A stretch of DNA of 64,000 nucleotides from Tenacibaculum gallaicum (GCF_003387615.1 NZ_QUNS01000008.1:423-64422), one strand, 5' to 3'; shown: positions 24,449 through 33,994, numbered from the stretch's first letter. The notes: generated from the letters alone by a model not told the origin. Numbers and translations are program-made.

Positions 24449-26977
24449 TTATAAGCCGGGTTTAATACCTATACGGATTGCGAACTTAGGTGTTGGAGCA
24501 ACAATTGAGCCAGTAGGTGGTGTATAATTACTTCTCCAAATAGCGTCAATCCTTAGAAAACGCAAGTTACCATATCCAATATTTTCTAATCCAACACTGT
24601 ATTCATAATATAGTTTGTTTGGAGCATTGTAGTTAACGTTAGGTGCTCCACTACTATTAACTAATCCATCGTTTATAGCTCTATTTTGTTGAGAAATGTT
24701 TCCGTAAGCAGCTCTAAAAGAAACTAAACTTCTTAGTTTTAATTTTTTTAATAGCGGTATTCTGTTCAAAATATAACCATTAAAATGGTGTTCAAAATGT
24801 CCTGCTAAATATTCATCGGCAACAAAATCGTAATAATTAAGTAAAGCAAAAGTGTCTTTAACTAATGAGAATGTTTGGTTGGCAGGAATTGGACTTAATA
24901 AGGCAACTGGAACTGTACCAAATGTTTTTCCCGCTTCAAAACTAGCGTCTAAAGTACCAAACTTACTTAGTAAAATTGGTTGACTATATTTGAATTGGAT
25001 TTTATCATAACTATGGGTTCCATTAAAAGGCCCTTTATAACCTCTTCGGTAGTTTAGTACAAAAGTAGGGAACACGTTTTTTCCAAAACGTCTTTCTACA
25101 CCTAATCCGTATACAAACCTCCCTGGAGTGAATGAAACATAAATATCGGAAGCAACATCGGTTACTTGTGATTGAACGTTTCCGTTTTCATCTCTATAAT
25201 TCATAGAGAAATCTTTCTCAGAAGCTGAAGTTATTTTTGAATGAGAAAAATTAAATCCTAAATGTAGGTTTTGTTGAATTTGATAATCGAAGTTCGTAGC
25301 TATTTTTTCAATATCTGATAAAAAGAAATTGTCTCCTCTTGAAAATAATGCAGTTGTTCCAAAGCTTCTTCCTAAAAGTTGCGTTGTGTTTAGTAGAGTA
25401 CTACCCAATTGTTCAATGTCATTTTGGTAAGCAACTCCAACAGCAATTCTAGGTTTGTAAGATAAAAGGTAACGTGCTTCTGCACCATATTTTACACGTT
25501 TATCTTTAAAGCCGTAAGCAACATGACCACCTAAACGAAAACGATCGTCTTTAGTTATGAAAGTTCTAAATCCCATTTTGGTTCTAAAACCCTCTACTTG
25601 ATTGTTGGCAAAAGCAGTCCATAGAGGCCCAATTTGAACACCAATTTTTGTGTTTATATAACCACTAGCTACTGTGTTTATTAATCCTGTTAGGTTTTTT
25701 ATTTGTTTCTTTTCTTTAACACTTTCAATTAGTTTGTGTGTTTTTTTACTTTCATCGGTTTGAATATTCTCCCAGTATGAATCTTCTTTTTCATATTGAT
25801 CAGGTCTAATCTTTTCAATAGTTTGTTCGTAAAAATTTTTAGGAAGAGCTTTGTTTAAGACGTAATTCTTAAAAGTAATATCTTTTTTAATCGTTAATCC
25901 TTTGTTGCTTTCGTTTTTATCAATGAATGTAAAATCACCTTCATAGGCATTTTTAGTGGGAATGTAAATACTGTCATTTTGTACTTCAAATTCTTTTTCA
26001 AAACTAAGTCCTCTTACAAAGTTCAAGTTAATACTTTTATGAACTTTCATTTTTAGTTTTTTGATAGAAAAGTTTTTATCGGCTACCCAAAAATTTCCTT
26101 GAAAGGCTAAATCTCCATCTCTTCTTGGGAAGAAATATATGTTGTATAGTTTTTTATTGTTGTTAACAATACTATCGTACAGAACATAGTCATATGTAGA
26201 AAATCCATCAGTGGATAAAGGGCTGATGAAGGGTTTTTGAAGCAGTGTTATGTTGTTTTTAAAAACATCAATATTTTGAAAAGTGTTAGCCATTCGGTCA
26301 AAAATAAAACCTTGAGCACCTAGTCCTTCAGATTTCTCAGCTTCTATATCTTCTCTAACATTCTTATTTTTATTATCGCCATACACATTGGCAACTTGTT
26401 CATTTAAATAAATAGGAATATAGTAGTTTATTCCATCGCTATCATATTTTATTTCTTGAAGGGCTTGTTTGTATTCTTTCTTGAATATTTTTTTCAAAAA
26501 CAAAGTGTCTAAGTTGTTGAGACCAATTTCTATAGATGTATTTTTCTTATATTGATAGTGGTCAACTAAGTCAAGTCCATTTTTTCGTTTACGCTTCCAT
26601 ATTTCTTTTAAAATTCTATAAGCAGGATTTTCTTTTTTCTTTAAACGTTTTTTAGGTTTGGTAACAATAACGACTTCTGCTAACTCATTACTTTCTTCTT
26701 TTAAAACGATGCTTAAAAACTTTGTTTTTTGGCTGACTTTTATGGTTTGGGTTTGAAATCCTACAAAAGATATTTCAAGTACGCCTCTGTATTTATTTGT
26801 CTTTAAATAAAACTTACCATTATCATCAGTAGTGGTTCCGTGTGTGGTGTTTTTTAGAATGACATTAACAAAAGGCATTGGAGTATCAAACTCGTCAACT
26901 ACTTTACCTTGTATTGTTAGTTGTGCGCTTAAAACGCTGGTAGTTAGTAGTAATAGTAGGCTAAGAAGATGTTTCAT
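24449..26977 (-). CDS. DUF5686 outer-membrane protein with carboxypeptidase-regulatory-like domain
   Basis: An 842-aa exported protein. Residues 1-18 are a signal peptide; residues 20-95 form the CarboxypepD_reg-like domain (GKVVDEFDTPMPFVNVILKN), common at the periplasmic face of Bacteroidetes surface proteins. The rest matches DUF5686, with a C-terminal half of alternating aromatic strands ending FAIRIGIKPGL, typical of an outer-membrane beta barrel. There is no TonB-plug motif, so this is not a classical SusC receptor. The function of DUF5686 is not established. Confidence 0.85.
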   Translation of the reverse strand: MKHLLSLLLLLTTSVLSAQLTIQGKVVDEFDTPMPFVNVILKNTTHGTTTDDNGKFYLKTNKYRGVLEISFVGFQTQTIKVSQKTKFLSIVLKEESNELAEVVIVTKPKKRLKKKENPAYRILKEIWKRKRKNGLDLVDHYQYKKNTSIEIGLNNLDTLFLKKIFKKEYKQALQEIKYDSDGINYYIPIYLNEQVANVYGDNKNKNVREDIEAEKSEGLGAQGFIFDRMANTFQNIDVFKNNITLLQKPFISPLSTDGFSTYDYVLYDSIVNNNKKLYNIYFFPRRDGDLAFQGNFWVADKNFSIKKLKMKVHKSINLNFVRGLSFEKEFEVQNDSIYIPTKNAYEGDFTFIDKNESNKGLTIKKDITFKNYVLNKALPKNFYEQTIEKIRPDQYEKEDSYWENIQTDESKKTHKLIESVKEKKQIKNLTGLINTVASGYINTKIGVQIGPLWTAFANNQVEGFRTKMGFRTFITKDDRFRLGGHVAYGFKDKRVKYGAEARYLLSYKPRIAVGVAYQNDIEQLGSTLLNTTQLLGRSFGTTALFSRGDNFFLSDIEKIATNFDYQIQQNLHLGFNFSHSKITSASEKDFSMNYRDENGNVQSQVTDVASDIYVSFTPGRFVYGLGVERRFGKNVFPTFVLNYRRGYKGPFNGTHSYDKIQFKYSQPILLSKFGTLDASFEAGKTFGTVPVALLSPIPANQTFSLVKDTFALLNYYDFVADEYLAGHFEHHFNGYILNRIPLLKKLKLRSLVSFRAAYGNISQQNRAINDGLVNSSGAPNVNYNAPNKLYYEYSVGLENIGYGNLRFLRIDAIWRSNYTPPTGSIVAPTPKFAIRIGIKPGL

Positions 26978-26991
26978 TATTTTTTTACTAC

Positions 26992-27023
26992 AAAATCCTT
27001 TTGACGTGAGTCAAAAGGATTTT
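26992..27023 (-). terminator. Terminator of pdhB
   Basis: AAAATCCTTTTGAC-GTGA-GTCAAAAGGATTTT, a perfect 14-pair stem 30 bases past the pdhB stop. Confidence 0.9.
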
Positions 27024-27052
27024 AATTTATTTTCAATTTCTTTTTTCTTGAA

Positions 27053-28033
27053 TTATTTGCGGTACATTACCTCTTTTACGGCTGAAACAACATCACTTGC
27101 ATTTGGTAACCATTCTTCTAATAATACAGGAGAATATGGTGCAGGAGTATCAGCAGTATTAATTCTTTTTATAGGAGCATCTAAGTAGTCAAACGCTTCA
27201 TCTTGTACTCTAAAAGTTATTTCTGATGAAACATTTCCAAAAGGCCATGCTTCTTCTAAAATAACTAATCTATTTGTTTTTTTAACAGATTTTAAAATAG
27301 CTTTATGATCCATTGGACGAACTGTACGTAAATCAATAATTTCAACTGAAATTCCTTCCTTAGCTAATTCGTCTGCAGCTTTGTAAGCTTCTTTGATGAT
27401 TTTACCAAAAGATACTACTGTTACATCAGTACCTTCTCTTTTAATATCTGCAACTCCAATAGGAATGATATATTCTCCCTCAGGAATTTCCATTTTATCA
27501 CCATACATTTGTTCAGATTCCATGAAAATTACAGGATCGTCATCGCGAATAGCTGCTTTTAATAAACCTTTTGCGTCGTAAGGATTAGAAGGAACAATTA
27601 CTTTTAATCCAGGACAGTTAGCATACCAACTTTCAAAAGCTTGTGAGTGTGTTGCTGCTAATTGACCTGCAGAAGCTGTGGGGCCACGGAAAACAATAGG
27701 ACAGTTAAACTGTCCACCACTCATTTGACGGATTTTCGCAGCATTGTTAATAATTTGGTCAATTCCTACTAATGAGAAATTGAAAGTCATATACTCAACA
27801 ATAGGGCGGTTACCGTTCATTGCTGATCCTACAGCAATACCACCAAAGCCCAATTCGGCAATAGGAGCATCAATAACGCGTTTATCACCAAACTCGTCTA
27901 GCATGCCTTTGCTGGCTTTATATGCACCATTATACTCAGCAACTTCTTCTCCAATTAAGTAAATGCTTTCATCTCTACGCATTTCCTCGGTCATTGCTTC
28001 GCAAACGGCTTCTCTAAATTGTACTGTTTTCAT
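27053..28033 (-). CDS. pdhB: Pyruvate dehydrogenase E1 component, beta subunit
   Basis: A 326-aa beta chain of the thiamine-diphosphate-dependent E1 that decarboxylates pyruvate and passes the acetyl group to lipoyl-E2. Family blocks are VQFREAVCEAMTEEMRRDE, GEEVAEYNGAYKASKGML, the THSQAFESWYANCPGLKV loop and the C-terminal LEEAWPFGNVSSEI. The ATG at 28033 was chosen because the longer frame upstream adds unrelated residues. The alpha subunit and E2 are not adjacent, as is usual in Flavobacteriaceae. It is divergent from etfB. Confidence 0.93.
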   Translation of the reverse strand: MKTVQFREAVCEAMTEEMRRDESIYLIGEEVAEYNGAYKASKGMLDEFGDKRVIDAPIAELGFGGIAVGSAMNGNRPIVEYMTFNFSLVGIDQIINNAAKIRQMSGGQFNCPIVFRGPTASAGQLAATHSQAFESWYANCPGLKVIVPSNPYDAKGLLKAAIRDDDPVIFMESEQMYGDKMEIPEGEYIIPIGVADIKREGTDVTVVSFGKIIKEAYKAADELAKEGISVEIIDLRTVRPMDHKAILKSVKKTNRLVILEEAWPFGNVSSEITFRVQDEAFDYLDAPIKRINTADTPAPYSPVLLEEWLPNASDVVSAVKEVMYRK

Positions 28034-28064
28034 ACGTTTTATAAGTAGTTGTTTATCAAGAGTG

Positions 28065-28072
28065 CAAAAATA
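28065..28072 (-). promoter_or_regulatory. Candidate -7 element for pdhB
   Basis: TATTTTTG on the minus strand matches TAnnTTTG, 32 bases before the pdhB start. No TTTG was found at a 19-base spacing. Confidence 0.35.
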
Positions 28073-28134
28073 ATAAAAATAGGGGTAATATTGTAGCTTT
28101 AAAACCAACAAATGATTATGTAATAATAATATCT

Positions 28135-28142
28135 TAATTTTG
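28135..28142 (+). promoter_or_regulatory. Candidate -7 element for etfBA
   Basis: TAATTTTG matches TAnnTTTG about 105 bases before the etfB start. The -33 box is not obvious, so the assignment is weak. Confidence 0.3.
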
Positions 28143-28246
28143 AGGTTGATTAATGTTGAGGAAAAAATTTATTATGCACGCATAGTAAATTAAAAAAAAT
28201 CCTTAACTTCGTCGCACAAAATTAAGTTTCTTTAAAACAACGATAT

Positions 28247-28987
28247 ATGAAAATATTAGTTTGTATCAGTCACGTACCTGATACTACTTCAAAAATCAAC
28301 TTTACTGATAACGATACAAAGTTTGATACTAACGGGGTTCAATATGTTATAAACCCATACGATGAGTTTAGTTTAACTCGTGCAATGTGGTTTAAAGAAA
28401 AGCAAGGAGCAAGTGTAACTGTAGTGAATGTTGGAGGAGCTTCTACAGAGCCTACTTTACGTAAAGCTTTAGCAATTGGTGCAGATGATGCAATTCGTGT
28501 AAATGCTGAGCCAACTGACGGATTTATGGTGGCTAAAGAATTAGCCGAGGTTGTAAAAAACGGAGGATATGATTTAGTGTTAGCAGGAAAAGAGTCTGCT
28601 GATTATAATGGACAAATGGTTCCTGGAATGTTAGCTTCTTTGTTAGATTTTAACTTTGTTAATGGATGTGTTGGTGTTGAAATAGACGGAACGAATGCTA
28701 CTTTAAATAGAGAGATTGATGGAGGTGAAGAAAAAGTGTCTTCAACGCTGCCAATGGTAGTTGCAGGCCAAAAAGGAATTGTAGAAGAAAAAGATTTACG
28801 TATTCCTAATATGAGAGGTATTATGATGGCGCGTAAAAAGCCATTAAATGTAGTTGAACCTACAGGAGCAACAGCAGCAACAGCTACTCAAAATTTTGAA
28901 AAACCAGCACCAAAAGGAGCGGTTAAATTGGTTGATAATGTTGATGATTTAGTTGATTTGTTACATAACGAAGCTAAGGTGATTTAA
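28247..28987 (+). CDS. etfB: Electron transfer flavoprotein, beta subunit
   Basis: A 246-aa cytoplasmic subunit that binds AMP and, with the alpha subunit, carries electrons from acyl-CoA dehydrogenases to the quinone pool. It begins MKILVCISHVPDT and carries the family segments LAGKESADYNGQMVPGML and LPMVVAGQKGIVEEKDLRIP. The alpha subunit gene follows after a 102-base gap that contains a GTTAGTG/CACTAAC inverted repeat, suggesting some independent control. Confidence 0.94.
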   Translation: MKILVCISHVPDTTSKINFTDNDTKFDTNGVQYVINPYDEFSLTRAMWFKEKQGASVTVVNVGGASTEPTLRKALAIGADDAIRVNAEPTDGFMVAKELAEVVKNGGYDLVLAGKESADYNGQMVPGMLASLLDFNFVNGCVGVEIDGTNATLNREIDGGEEKVSSTLPMVVAGQKGIVEEKDLRIPNMRGIMMARKKPLNVVEPTGATAATATQNFEKPAPKGAVKLVDNVDDLVDLLHNEAKVI

Positions 28988-29089
28988 TAGGTTAAATTGT
29001 TTTAATAGAGTTCAAAAAATAAAATAAAAATATTTGTTAGTGTTTAAGACTAAGAAACTAACCACTAACGACTAAAAAAATAAATAGAT

Positions 29090-30043
29090 ATGTCTGTATT
29101 AGTTTTTGCCGATTCATCGGAAGGAAAATTCAAAAAAACAGCTTTTGAGGTTGTTTCATACGGAAAGAAAGTAGCAGAGCAATTAGGAAATGATTTAGTA
29201 GTATTAACTATTAATGGAGGAGATGCATCTGAATTATATACTTACGGAGCAGAAAAAGTAGTAGAAGTAAAAAATGATTTAACTTCTTTTAATGCTAAAG
29301 GGTATGCTTCAATTATTAAACAAGTAGCAGAAGCAAAAGGAGCAACTACAGTAATTATTGATTCTAGTGTTGATGGATTAACATTAGCACCATTAGTAGC
29401 AGTTGCTTTAGAGGCAGGATATGCTTCAAATGCTGTAGCGTTACCAAGCAGTACAAGTCCTTTTGTTGTTAAGAGAAAAGCATTCTCAAATAAAGGATTT
29501 AACAACACTGAAGTTTCAACAGATAAAAAAGTAATAGGTGTTGCTAAAAACTCTTACGGAGCACATGAAAATGCAGTAAGTGGTTCTGCTGAAGGTTTTG
29601 ATGCTACATTACCTGAATTAGGAGTAAAATCTGAAAACATTAATAGAGCAACAGGTAAAGTTACTATTGCTGATGCTGATATTGTTGTTTCTGCAGGAAG
29701 AGGTTTAAAAGGACCTGAAAACTGGGGGATGATTGAAGAGTTAGCTGATGTTTTAGGTGCAGCAACTGCATGTTCTAAGCCAGTATCTGATTTAGGATGG
29801 CGTCCTCACAGTGAACACGTTGGTCAAACAGGTAAACCAGTAGCTTCTAACTTATATATTGCTATAGGTATTTCTGGAGCAATTCAGCATTTAGCAGGAA
29901 TTAATGCTTCAAAAGTAAAAGTAGTAATCAATACAGATCCTGAAGCACCTTTCTTTAAGGCTGCTGATTATGGTATTGTTGGGGATGCTTTTGAAGTTGT
30001 ACCTCAGCTAGTGGAAAAATTAAAAGTTTTTAAACAAGCATAA
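29090..30043 (+). CDS. etfA: Electron transfer flavoprotein, alpha subunit
   Basis: A 317-aa FAD-binding partner of EtfB. The C-terminal FAD domain has the signature block VSAGRGLKGPENWGMIEELA, KPVSDLGWRPHSEHVGQTGK and YIAIGISGAIQHLAG, ending with VINTDPEAPFFKAADYGIVGD. Lengths of both subunits fit housekeeping ETF rather than FixAB. A terminator hairpin follows the stop codon by about 80 bases. Confidence 0.95.
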   Translation: MSVLVFADSSEGKFKKTAFEVVSYGKKVAEQLGNDLVVLTINGGDASELYTYGAEKVVEVKNDLTSFNAKGYASIIKQVAEAKGATTVIIDSSVDGLTLAPLVAVALEAGYASNAVALPSSTSPFVVKRKAFSNKGFNNTEVSTDKKVIGVAKNSYGAHENAVSGSAEGFDATLPELGVKSENINRATGKVTIADADIVVSAGRGLKGPENWGMIEELADVLGAATACSKPVSDLGWRPHSEHVGQTGKPVASNLYIAIGISGAIQHLAGINASKVKVVINTDPEAPFFKAADYGIVGDAFEVVPQLVEKLKVFKQA

Positions 30044-30121
30044 AATAGTGGTAATTTATTCTTTTTCTAGAAATTAGAGTTCAACTCATAATTTTTAGTA
30101 AATTGTGCCCACCTTAGAAGG

Positions 30122-30168
30122 CTGTCTAAAATTTTAAGCATAAGGCCTAAATTTAGACAGTTTTTTTG
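30122..30168 (+). terminator. Terminator of etfBA
   Basis: CTGTCTAAA pairs with TTTAGACAG across a 21-base loop and is followed by seven T. Confidence 0.75.
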
Positions 30169-30191
30169 TATTTTATGATGATTGATTGTAC

Positions 30192-30803
30192 ATGAGTTTA
30201 ATTAAACTAACTATAAAAGGAATTTCGTATAGCCAAACGCAAAGTGGGGCATATGCTTTAGTGCTGAGTGAAATGGAAGGAACCAGAACACTTCCTATAA
30301 TCATAGGAGCGTTTGAAGCACAATCAATAGCAATAGCCTTGGAAAAGGAAATTCGTCCGCCAAGACCGCTTACTCACGATTTATTTAAAACGTTTTCTGA
30401 TAGGTTCTCTATCACTGTTAAGCAAGTAATTATACATAAACTAGTTGATGGTGTATTTTATTCAAGTTTGATTTGCGAACGAGAAGGAGTAGAAGAGGTT
30501 ATTGATACTAGAACATCAGATGCAATAGCGTTAGCAGTTCGATTTGAAGCTCCAATTTTTACCTATGAAAACATTTTAGATAAGGCAGGTATTTATCTAA
30601 AATTAGATGAAGAACTAACAATTGAAGAAGACTTAGAATCAGATGAAGACGAAATCGAGTTTTCAATAGAGGAAGAAGAAGGGGAAGGGAGCTACTCAAA
30701 CTTATCACTTAAAGAATTACACGAACAACTTAACGATGCTGTAGCCAATGAAAACTACGAGTTGGCAGCTAGAATTCGTGATGAAATCAGCAAACGTTCT
30801 TAA
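30192..30803 (+). CDS. Bifunctional nuclease (BFN, DUF151) family protein
   Basis: A 203-aa soluble protein. The N-terminal DUF151 domain (residues 1-135) shows LPIIIGAFEAQSIAIALE and RPLTHDLF, the family hallmarks. It is followed by an acidic linker (EEDLESDEDEIE) and a UVR-like motif at the end (LHEQLNDAVANENYELAARIRDEI). Proteins of this type were named for in vitro RNase and DNase activity; the in vivo role is unclear. The ATG at 30192 is preferred over a TTG two codons upstream. It is 15 bases from the nucleoside transporter gene and likely co-transcribed. Confidence 0.88.
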   Translation: MSLIKLTIKGISYSQTQSGAYALVLSEMEGTRTLPIIIGAFEAQSIAIALEKEIRPPRPLTHDLFKTFSDRFSITVKQVIIHKLVDGVFYSSLICEREGVEEVIDTRTSDAIALAVRFEAPIFTYENILDKAGIYLKLDEELTIEEDLESDEDEIEFSIEEEEGEGSYSNLSLKELHEQLNDAVANENYELAARIRDEISKRS

Positions 30804-30818
30804 TTTAAAATATTAAAA

Positions 30819-32564
30819 ATGAAGAAACTATTTACCTTCATAATGCTTTGCGTTACGATGATAACTTTTAGCCAAAGCATTGAAAAAAAGTGGAATTTTT
30901 CATCAATTACAACAACAGAAGGAGACTCTATTGTTTCTATAGATCCTACAGACGTTTTTACTTTATCAGAAGGGAACTTTACATACTCATTAGTAGAAAA
31001 AGATAGTTTACAAGCTTCAGGAAACTATATTCATCAAAACAACTTATTAATTTTTAACTACAAACAACCTAACGATACAGTTCGTTATTACAATGTGGTT
31101 GAGTTAACAGATGAAGTACTAACACTCTCAGAAAAAAATATACTTTATAATTTTACAACAGAACCAATAGTAGTTTTAGTAAAAGGTTCTGAAGAAGTAG
31201 TAGAAAGTAAAAATGAAATAATTCCAAGCCAAGGTTTCTCAATGCAAAGTTTATGGAGAGGAGCTTTAGGAATGATAACGTTACTAATTGTTGCTTTTTT
31301 ATTTAGTGCAAACCGAAGAGGTATTGATTGGAAAACGGTAGGATTAGGATTGGCTTTTCAATTACTAATAGCTATTGGAGTTTTAAAAGTTCCTTTTGTA
31401 CAAAAAACGTTTGAGTTAGTAGGAGGTTTATTTGTAAGTGTATTAGATTTTACAAGAGCAGGAAGTGAGTTTTTATTCAGCGGTTTAGTAGCTGATATGG
31501 ATTCTTTTGGATTTATTTTTGCATTTCAAGTATTACCTACAATTATATTTTTCTCAGCACTAACGTCAGTATTGTTTTACCTAGGGCTAATTCAAAAAAT
31601 AGTAAAAGGGTTGGCTTGGTTACTGTCTAAATTTTTAAAAATTTCTGGAGCTGAGAGTTTATCAGTAGCAGGAAATATTTTCTTAGGTCAAACAGAAGCA
31701 CCTTTGTTAATTAAGGCGTATTTAGAAAAAATGAACCGTTCTGAAATTCTATTAGTAATGATAGGAGGAATGGCTACTGTAGCAGGAGCAGTTTTAGCGG
31801 CTTATATTGGATTTTTAGGAGGGGATGATGAAGTGTTACGTTTACTATATGCAAAACACTTGTTAGCAGCGTCAGTAATGGCAGCGCCAGGAGCAATTAT
31901 AATTTCAAAAATATTATATCCACAAACCGAAGAAGTAAACACAGATGTACAAGTTTCATCAGAAAAAATAGGTTCAAATATTTTGGACGCTATTGCTAAT
32001 GGAACAACTGAAGGTTTACAGTTGGCAATGAATGTAGCAGCAATGTTATTAGTATTTATTGCATTCATAGCCATGATAAATGGTATTTTAGGAAGCTTAG
32101 GAGGTTTTGATGGAATTGAATATTTCAGTTGGAAGTTTACTTCTTTAAACGAATTGATTGCAGGAGTAACACCTTATGAGTCATTATCATTAGAATTTAT
32201 TTTAGGATATGCTTTTGCGCCCTTAATGTGGTTAATTGGAGTAGCTAAAGAAGATATGGCATTGATGGGGCAGTTATTAGGTATTAAATTAGCTGCGAGT
32301 GAGTTTGTAGGGTATATTCAATTAGCAGAATTAAAGGATGTAGCAAGTGCTACACACTTAACTTATAGTAAGTCAGTAATTATGGCTACTTATATGTTGT
32401 GTGGTTTTGCAAATTTTGCTTCTATCGGAATTCAAATTGGAGGAATTGGTTCATTAGCTCCAGGACAACGTAAAAATTTATCTGAATTTGGTATGAAGGC
32501 TTTAATTGGAGGTACGATAGCTTCGTTAATGTCGGCAACCATTGCAGGAATGATAATAGGTTAG
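30819..32564 (+). CDS. Concentrative nucleoside transporter with N-terminal lipocalin-like domain
   Basis: A 581-aa inner-membrane protein. Residues 1-19 are a signal peptide; residues 20-125 form a beta-rich lipocalin-like domain (KKWNFSSITTTEGDS); from about residue 145 on, the NupC/CNT core follows with GLAFQLLIAIGVLKVPFVQ, GNIFLGQTEAPLLIKAYLEKM and the C-terminal GFANFASIGIQIGGIG. CNT proteins import nucleosides with Na+ or H+. Linkage to the Na+-type pyrophosphatase in the same window is compatible with Na+ coupling but does not prove it. Confidence 0.9.
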   Translation: MKKLFTFIMLCVTMITFSQSIEKKWNFSSITTTEGDSIVSIDPTDVFTLSEGNFTYSLVEKDSLQASGNYIHQNNLLIFNYKQPNDTVRYYNVVELTDEVLTLSEKNILYNFTTEPIVVLVKGSEEVVESKNEIIPSQGFSMQSLWRGALGMITLLIVAFLFSANRRGIDWKTVGLGLAFQLLIAIGVLKVPFVQKTFELVGGLFVSVLDFTRAGSEFLFSGLVADMDSFGFIFAFQVLPTIIFFSALTSVLFYLGLIQKIVKGLAWLLSKFLKISGAESLSVAGNIFLGQTEAPLLIKAYLEKMNRSEILLVMIGGMATVAGAVLAAYIGFLGGDDEVLRLLYAKHLLAASVMAAPGAIIISKILYPQTEEVNTDVQVSSEKIGSNILDAIANGTTEGLQLAMNVAAMLLVFIAFIAMINGILGSLGGFDGIEYFSWKFTSLNELIAGVTPYESLSLEFILGYAFAPLMWLIGVAKEDMALMGQLLGIKLAASEFVGYIQLAELKDVASATHLTYSKSVIMATYMLCGFANFASIGIQIGGIGSLAPGQRKNLSEFGMKALIGGTIASLMSATIAGMIIG

Positions 32565-32680
32565 TATATTTTACAAAGACAATGTTTTTGTTAATTGCTT
32601 GTTTTTTAAGGTGATAGTTTTGTTTGTTCACTTTTTTTGATATATTTATACCAATATTAACCCCCAAAATTAAATCTATC

Positions 32681-32863
32681 ATGAAAAAACTGAAAAGTTT
32701 AAAAGGAATTAAAACGTTATCAAGAAACGAGCAAAACGAAATTAATGGAGGTCGTTATACCTACTGTAAAGGACCTCGTATGTGTTGTACTAGGTTTGCA
32801 AACGGTCAAGAGTTTTGTGACTACGGTTACTGTCAAAGTAATGGAACTTGTGTTTGGGCATAA
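32681..32863 (+). CDS. Six-cysteine peptide with double-glycine leader (60 aa)
   Basis: A small precursor with leader MKKLKSLKGIKTLSRNEQNEINGG, the Bacteroidetes bacteriocin-like type ending in GG, and a 36-residue core with six cysteines (YCK, MCC, FCD, YCQ, TCV). The core is polar and basic, unlike the hydrophobic peptides at 20.4-20.8 kb, and could form three disulfides. No exporter, maturase or immunity gene is adjacent, so it would need export in trans, for example by the C39 exporter at 16334. The ATG at 32681 was chosen because the longer frame upstream adds 19 unrelated residues. A TTTG-N18-TATATTTA sequence lies about 35-60 bases upstream. Confidence 0.78.
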   Translation: MKKLKSLKGIKTLSRNEQNEINGGRYTYCKGPRMCCTRFANGQEFCDYGYCQSNGTCVWA

Positions 32864-32867
32864 GTAT

Positions 32868-32932
32868 AGTTGATAACTAATTAATATAATTTTATAAAAG
32901 CATCTACAAAAAAGTAGATGCTTTTTGTTTTT
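32868..32932. repeat. Repeated terminator cassette, copy 1
   Basis: AGTTGATAAC...ATTAATATAATTTT followed by the hairpin is also found at 34944-35008 in the same orientation with few differences. Confidence 0.85.
32897..32925. terminator. Terminator after the six-cysteine peptide gene
   Basis: AAAGCATCTAC-AAAAAA-GTAGATGCTTTTT; convergent with the TPR gene, so it may act in both directions. Confidence 0.85.
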
Positions 32933-32946
32933 GTAATGTTTTTGGT

Positions 32947-33396
32947 TTAATCATTGTCGCTAAAATGTTCTTTTATTTGCTTGTATAAATAAATCTGATT
33001 GGCTTTATTATTACTTATTTGTTCAGTAAAATTAATATAATTGAGGCTAGCTCTTTTGAGCTCTGTTTGTATTTCGTTTTTATTAAGTTTTTTATTTCTA
33101 GTCAAATGTAATAAGTAATGAACAGTACGTTTTAATATGTTTTCGGCTTCTTCCATTTGTTCTAGCTCTTTATAAGTATTTGCTAAGTTGTTGCATGAAA
33201 TAATATATACTTGAATAAAAGGAATTTTTAGACGTATGCACTCTTGAAGGTGATTGTTTAGTACTTCTGCTCTGTATAATGCATTTTTATAGTTGTTCAG
33301 GGCTAGTTTATAATTCTTCTTATTGAAAAAATCATTCGCTAAATTAGTTAGTGTTTTCCAATGGTTTTCTACGTTGTTTATGCAAAAATCACTCAT
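32947..33396 (-). CDS. TPR-like hypothetical protein (149 aa)
   Basis: An all-helical soluble protein with two to three degenerate tetratricopeptide repeats: LANDFFNKKNYKLALNNYKNAL (about residues 17-38) and NLANTYKELEQMEEAENILKR (about 70-90). TPRs mediate protein contacts; the partner is unknown. It directly follows sodB (one base between stop and start codon regions), so it belongs to the sod operon. Confidence 0.75.
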   Translation of the reverse strand: MSDFCINNVENHWKTLTNLANDFFNKKNYKLALNNYKNALYRAEVLNNHLQECIRLKIPFIQVYIISCNNLANTYKELEQMEEAENILKRTVHYLLHLTRNKKLNKNEIQTELKRASLNYINFTEQISNNKANQIYLYKQIKEHFSDND

Positions 33397-33397
33397 G

Positions 33398-33994
33398 TTA
33401 TTTTAAATTTGTATTGGCAAAATCCCAGTTTATAATTTCCCAAAAAGCTTCTATAAATTTTGGACGAGCATTTCGATAATCTATATAATACGCATGCTCC
33501 CATACATCAAGCGTTAGTATCGGTTTTTTGTCTTTAGTCAAAGGAGTATGAGCCTCTTTCATAGGAATAATTTCCAATTTACCCTCTTTATTTTGCGCTA
33601 ACCATGTCCAGCCACAACCAAAAAGTTTGGCAGCTGTAGTAGAAAACTGTTCTTTGAAATGTTCGAAACTACCAAAATCTCTTATAATAAGTTCTGCAAT
33701 TTTACCATAAGGCAATGCTCCACCATTTGGGGATAACGAATTCCAAAAAAAGGTATGATTCCAGTGTTGAGCAGCGTTATTAAACAACGGGAAGTTATTT
33801 TCTTTATATCCTTGTAGAATTATTGTTTCAATGTTAGAGTTTTGAAAAGAGGTGTCTTTTATTAAATTTTTAAGATTGTTAACATAAGCCGCATGATGTT
33901 TTCCGTAATGATACTCAAAAGTTTCTTCAGAAAGAATAGAGTTAAAAGCGTTTTTGCTGTAAGGTAAATCTGGAAGTTTTAGTGATATTTTCAT
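33398..33994 (-). CDS. sodB: Superoxide dismutase (Fe/Mn type)
   Basis: A 198-aa enzyme that dismutates superoxide. The metal ligands are visible: His in YHYGKHHAAYV, His in QHWNHTFFWNSL, and Asp and His in LDVWEHAYYIDY. AAQHWNHTFFW and GCGWTWL are iron-type features, but metal choice cannot be settled from sequence. It lacks a signal peptide. Its ATG overlaps the TGA of a 56-aa gene upstream, and the TPR gene follows, giving a three-gene operon with a strong promoter divergent from a DtxR-type regulator. Confidence 0.94.
   Translation of the reverse strand: MKISLKLPDLPYSKNAFNSILSEETFEYHYGKHHAAYVNNLKNLIKDTSFQNSNIETIILQGYKENNFPLFNNAAQHWNHTFFWNSLSPNGGALPYGKIAELIIRDFGSFEHFKEQFSTTAAKLFGCGWTWLAQNKEGKLEIIPMKEAHTPLTKDKKPILTLDVWEHAYYIDYRNARPKFIEAFWEIINWDFANTNLK

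Noticed and set aside
32422..32682. 86-aa minus-strand open frame
   Set aside because: It overlaps the 3' end of the nucleoside transporter and the upstream region of the six-cysteine peptide without coding features.
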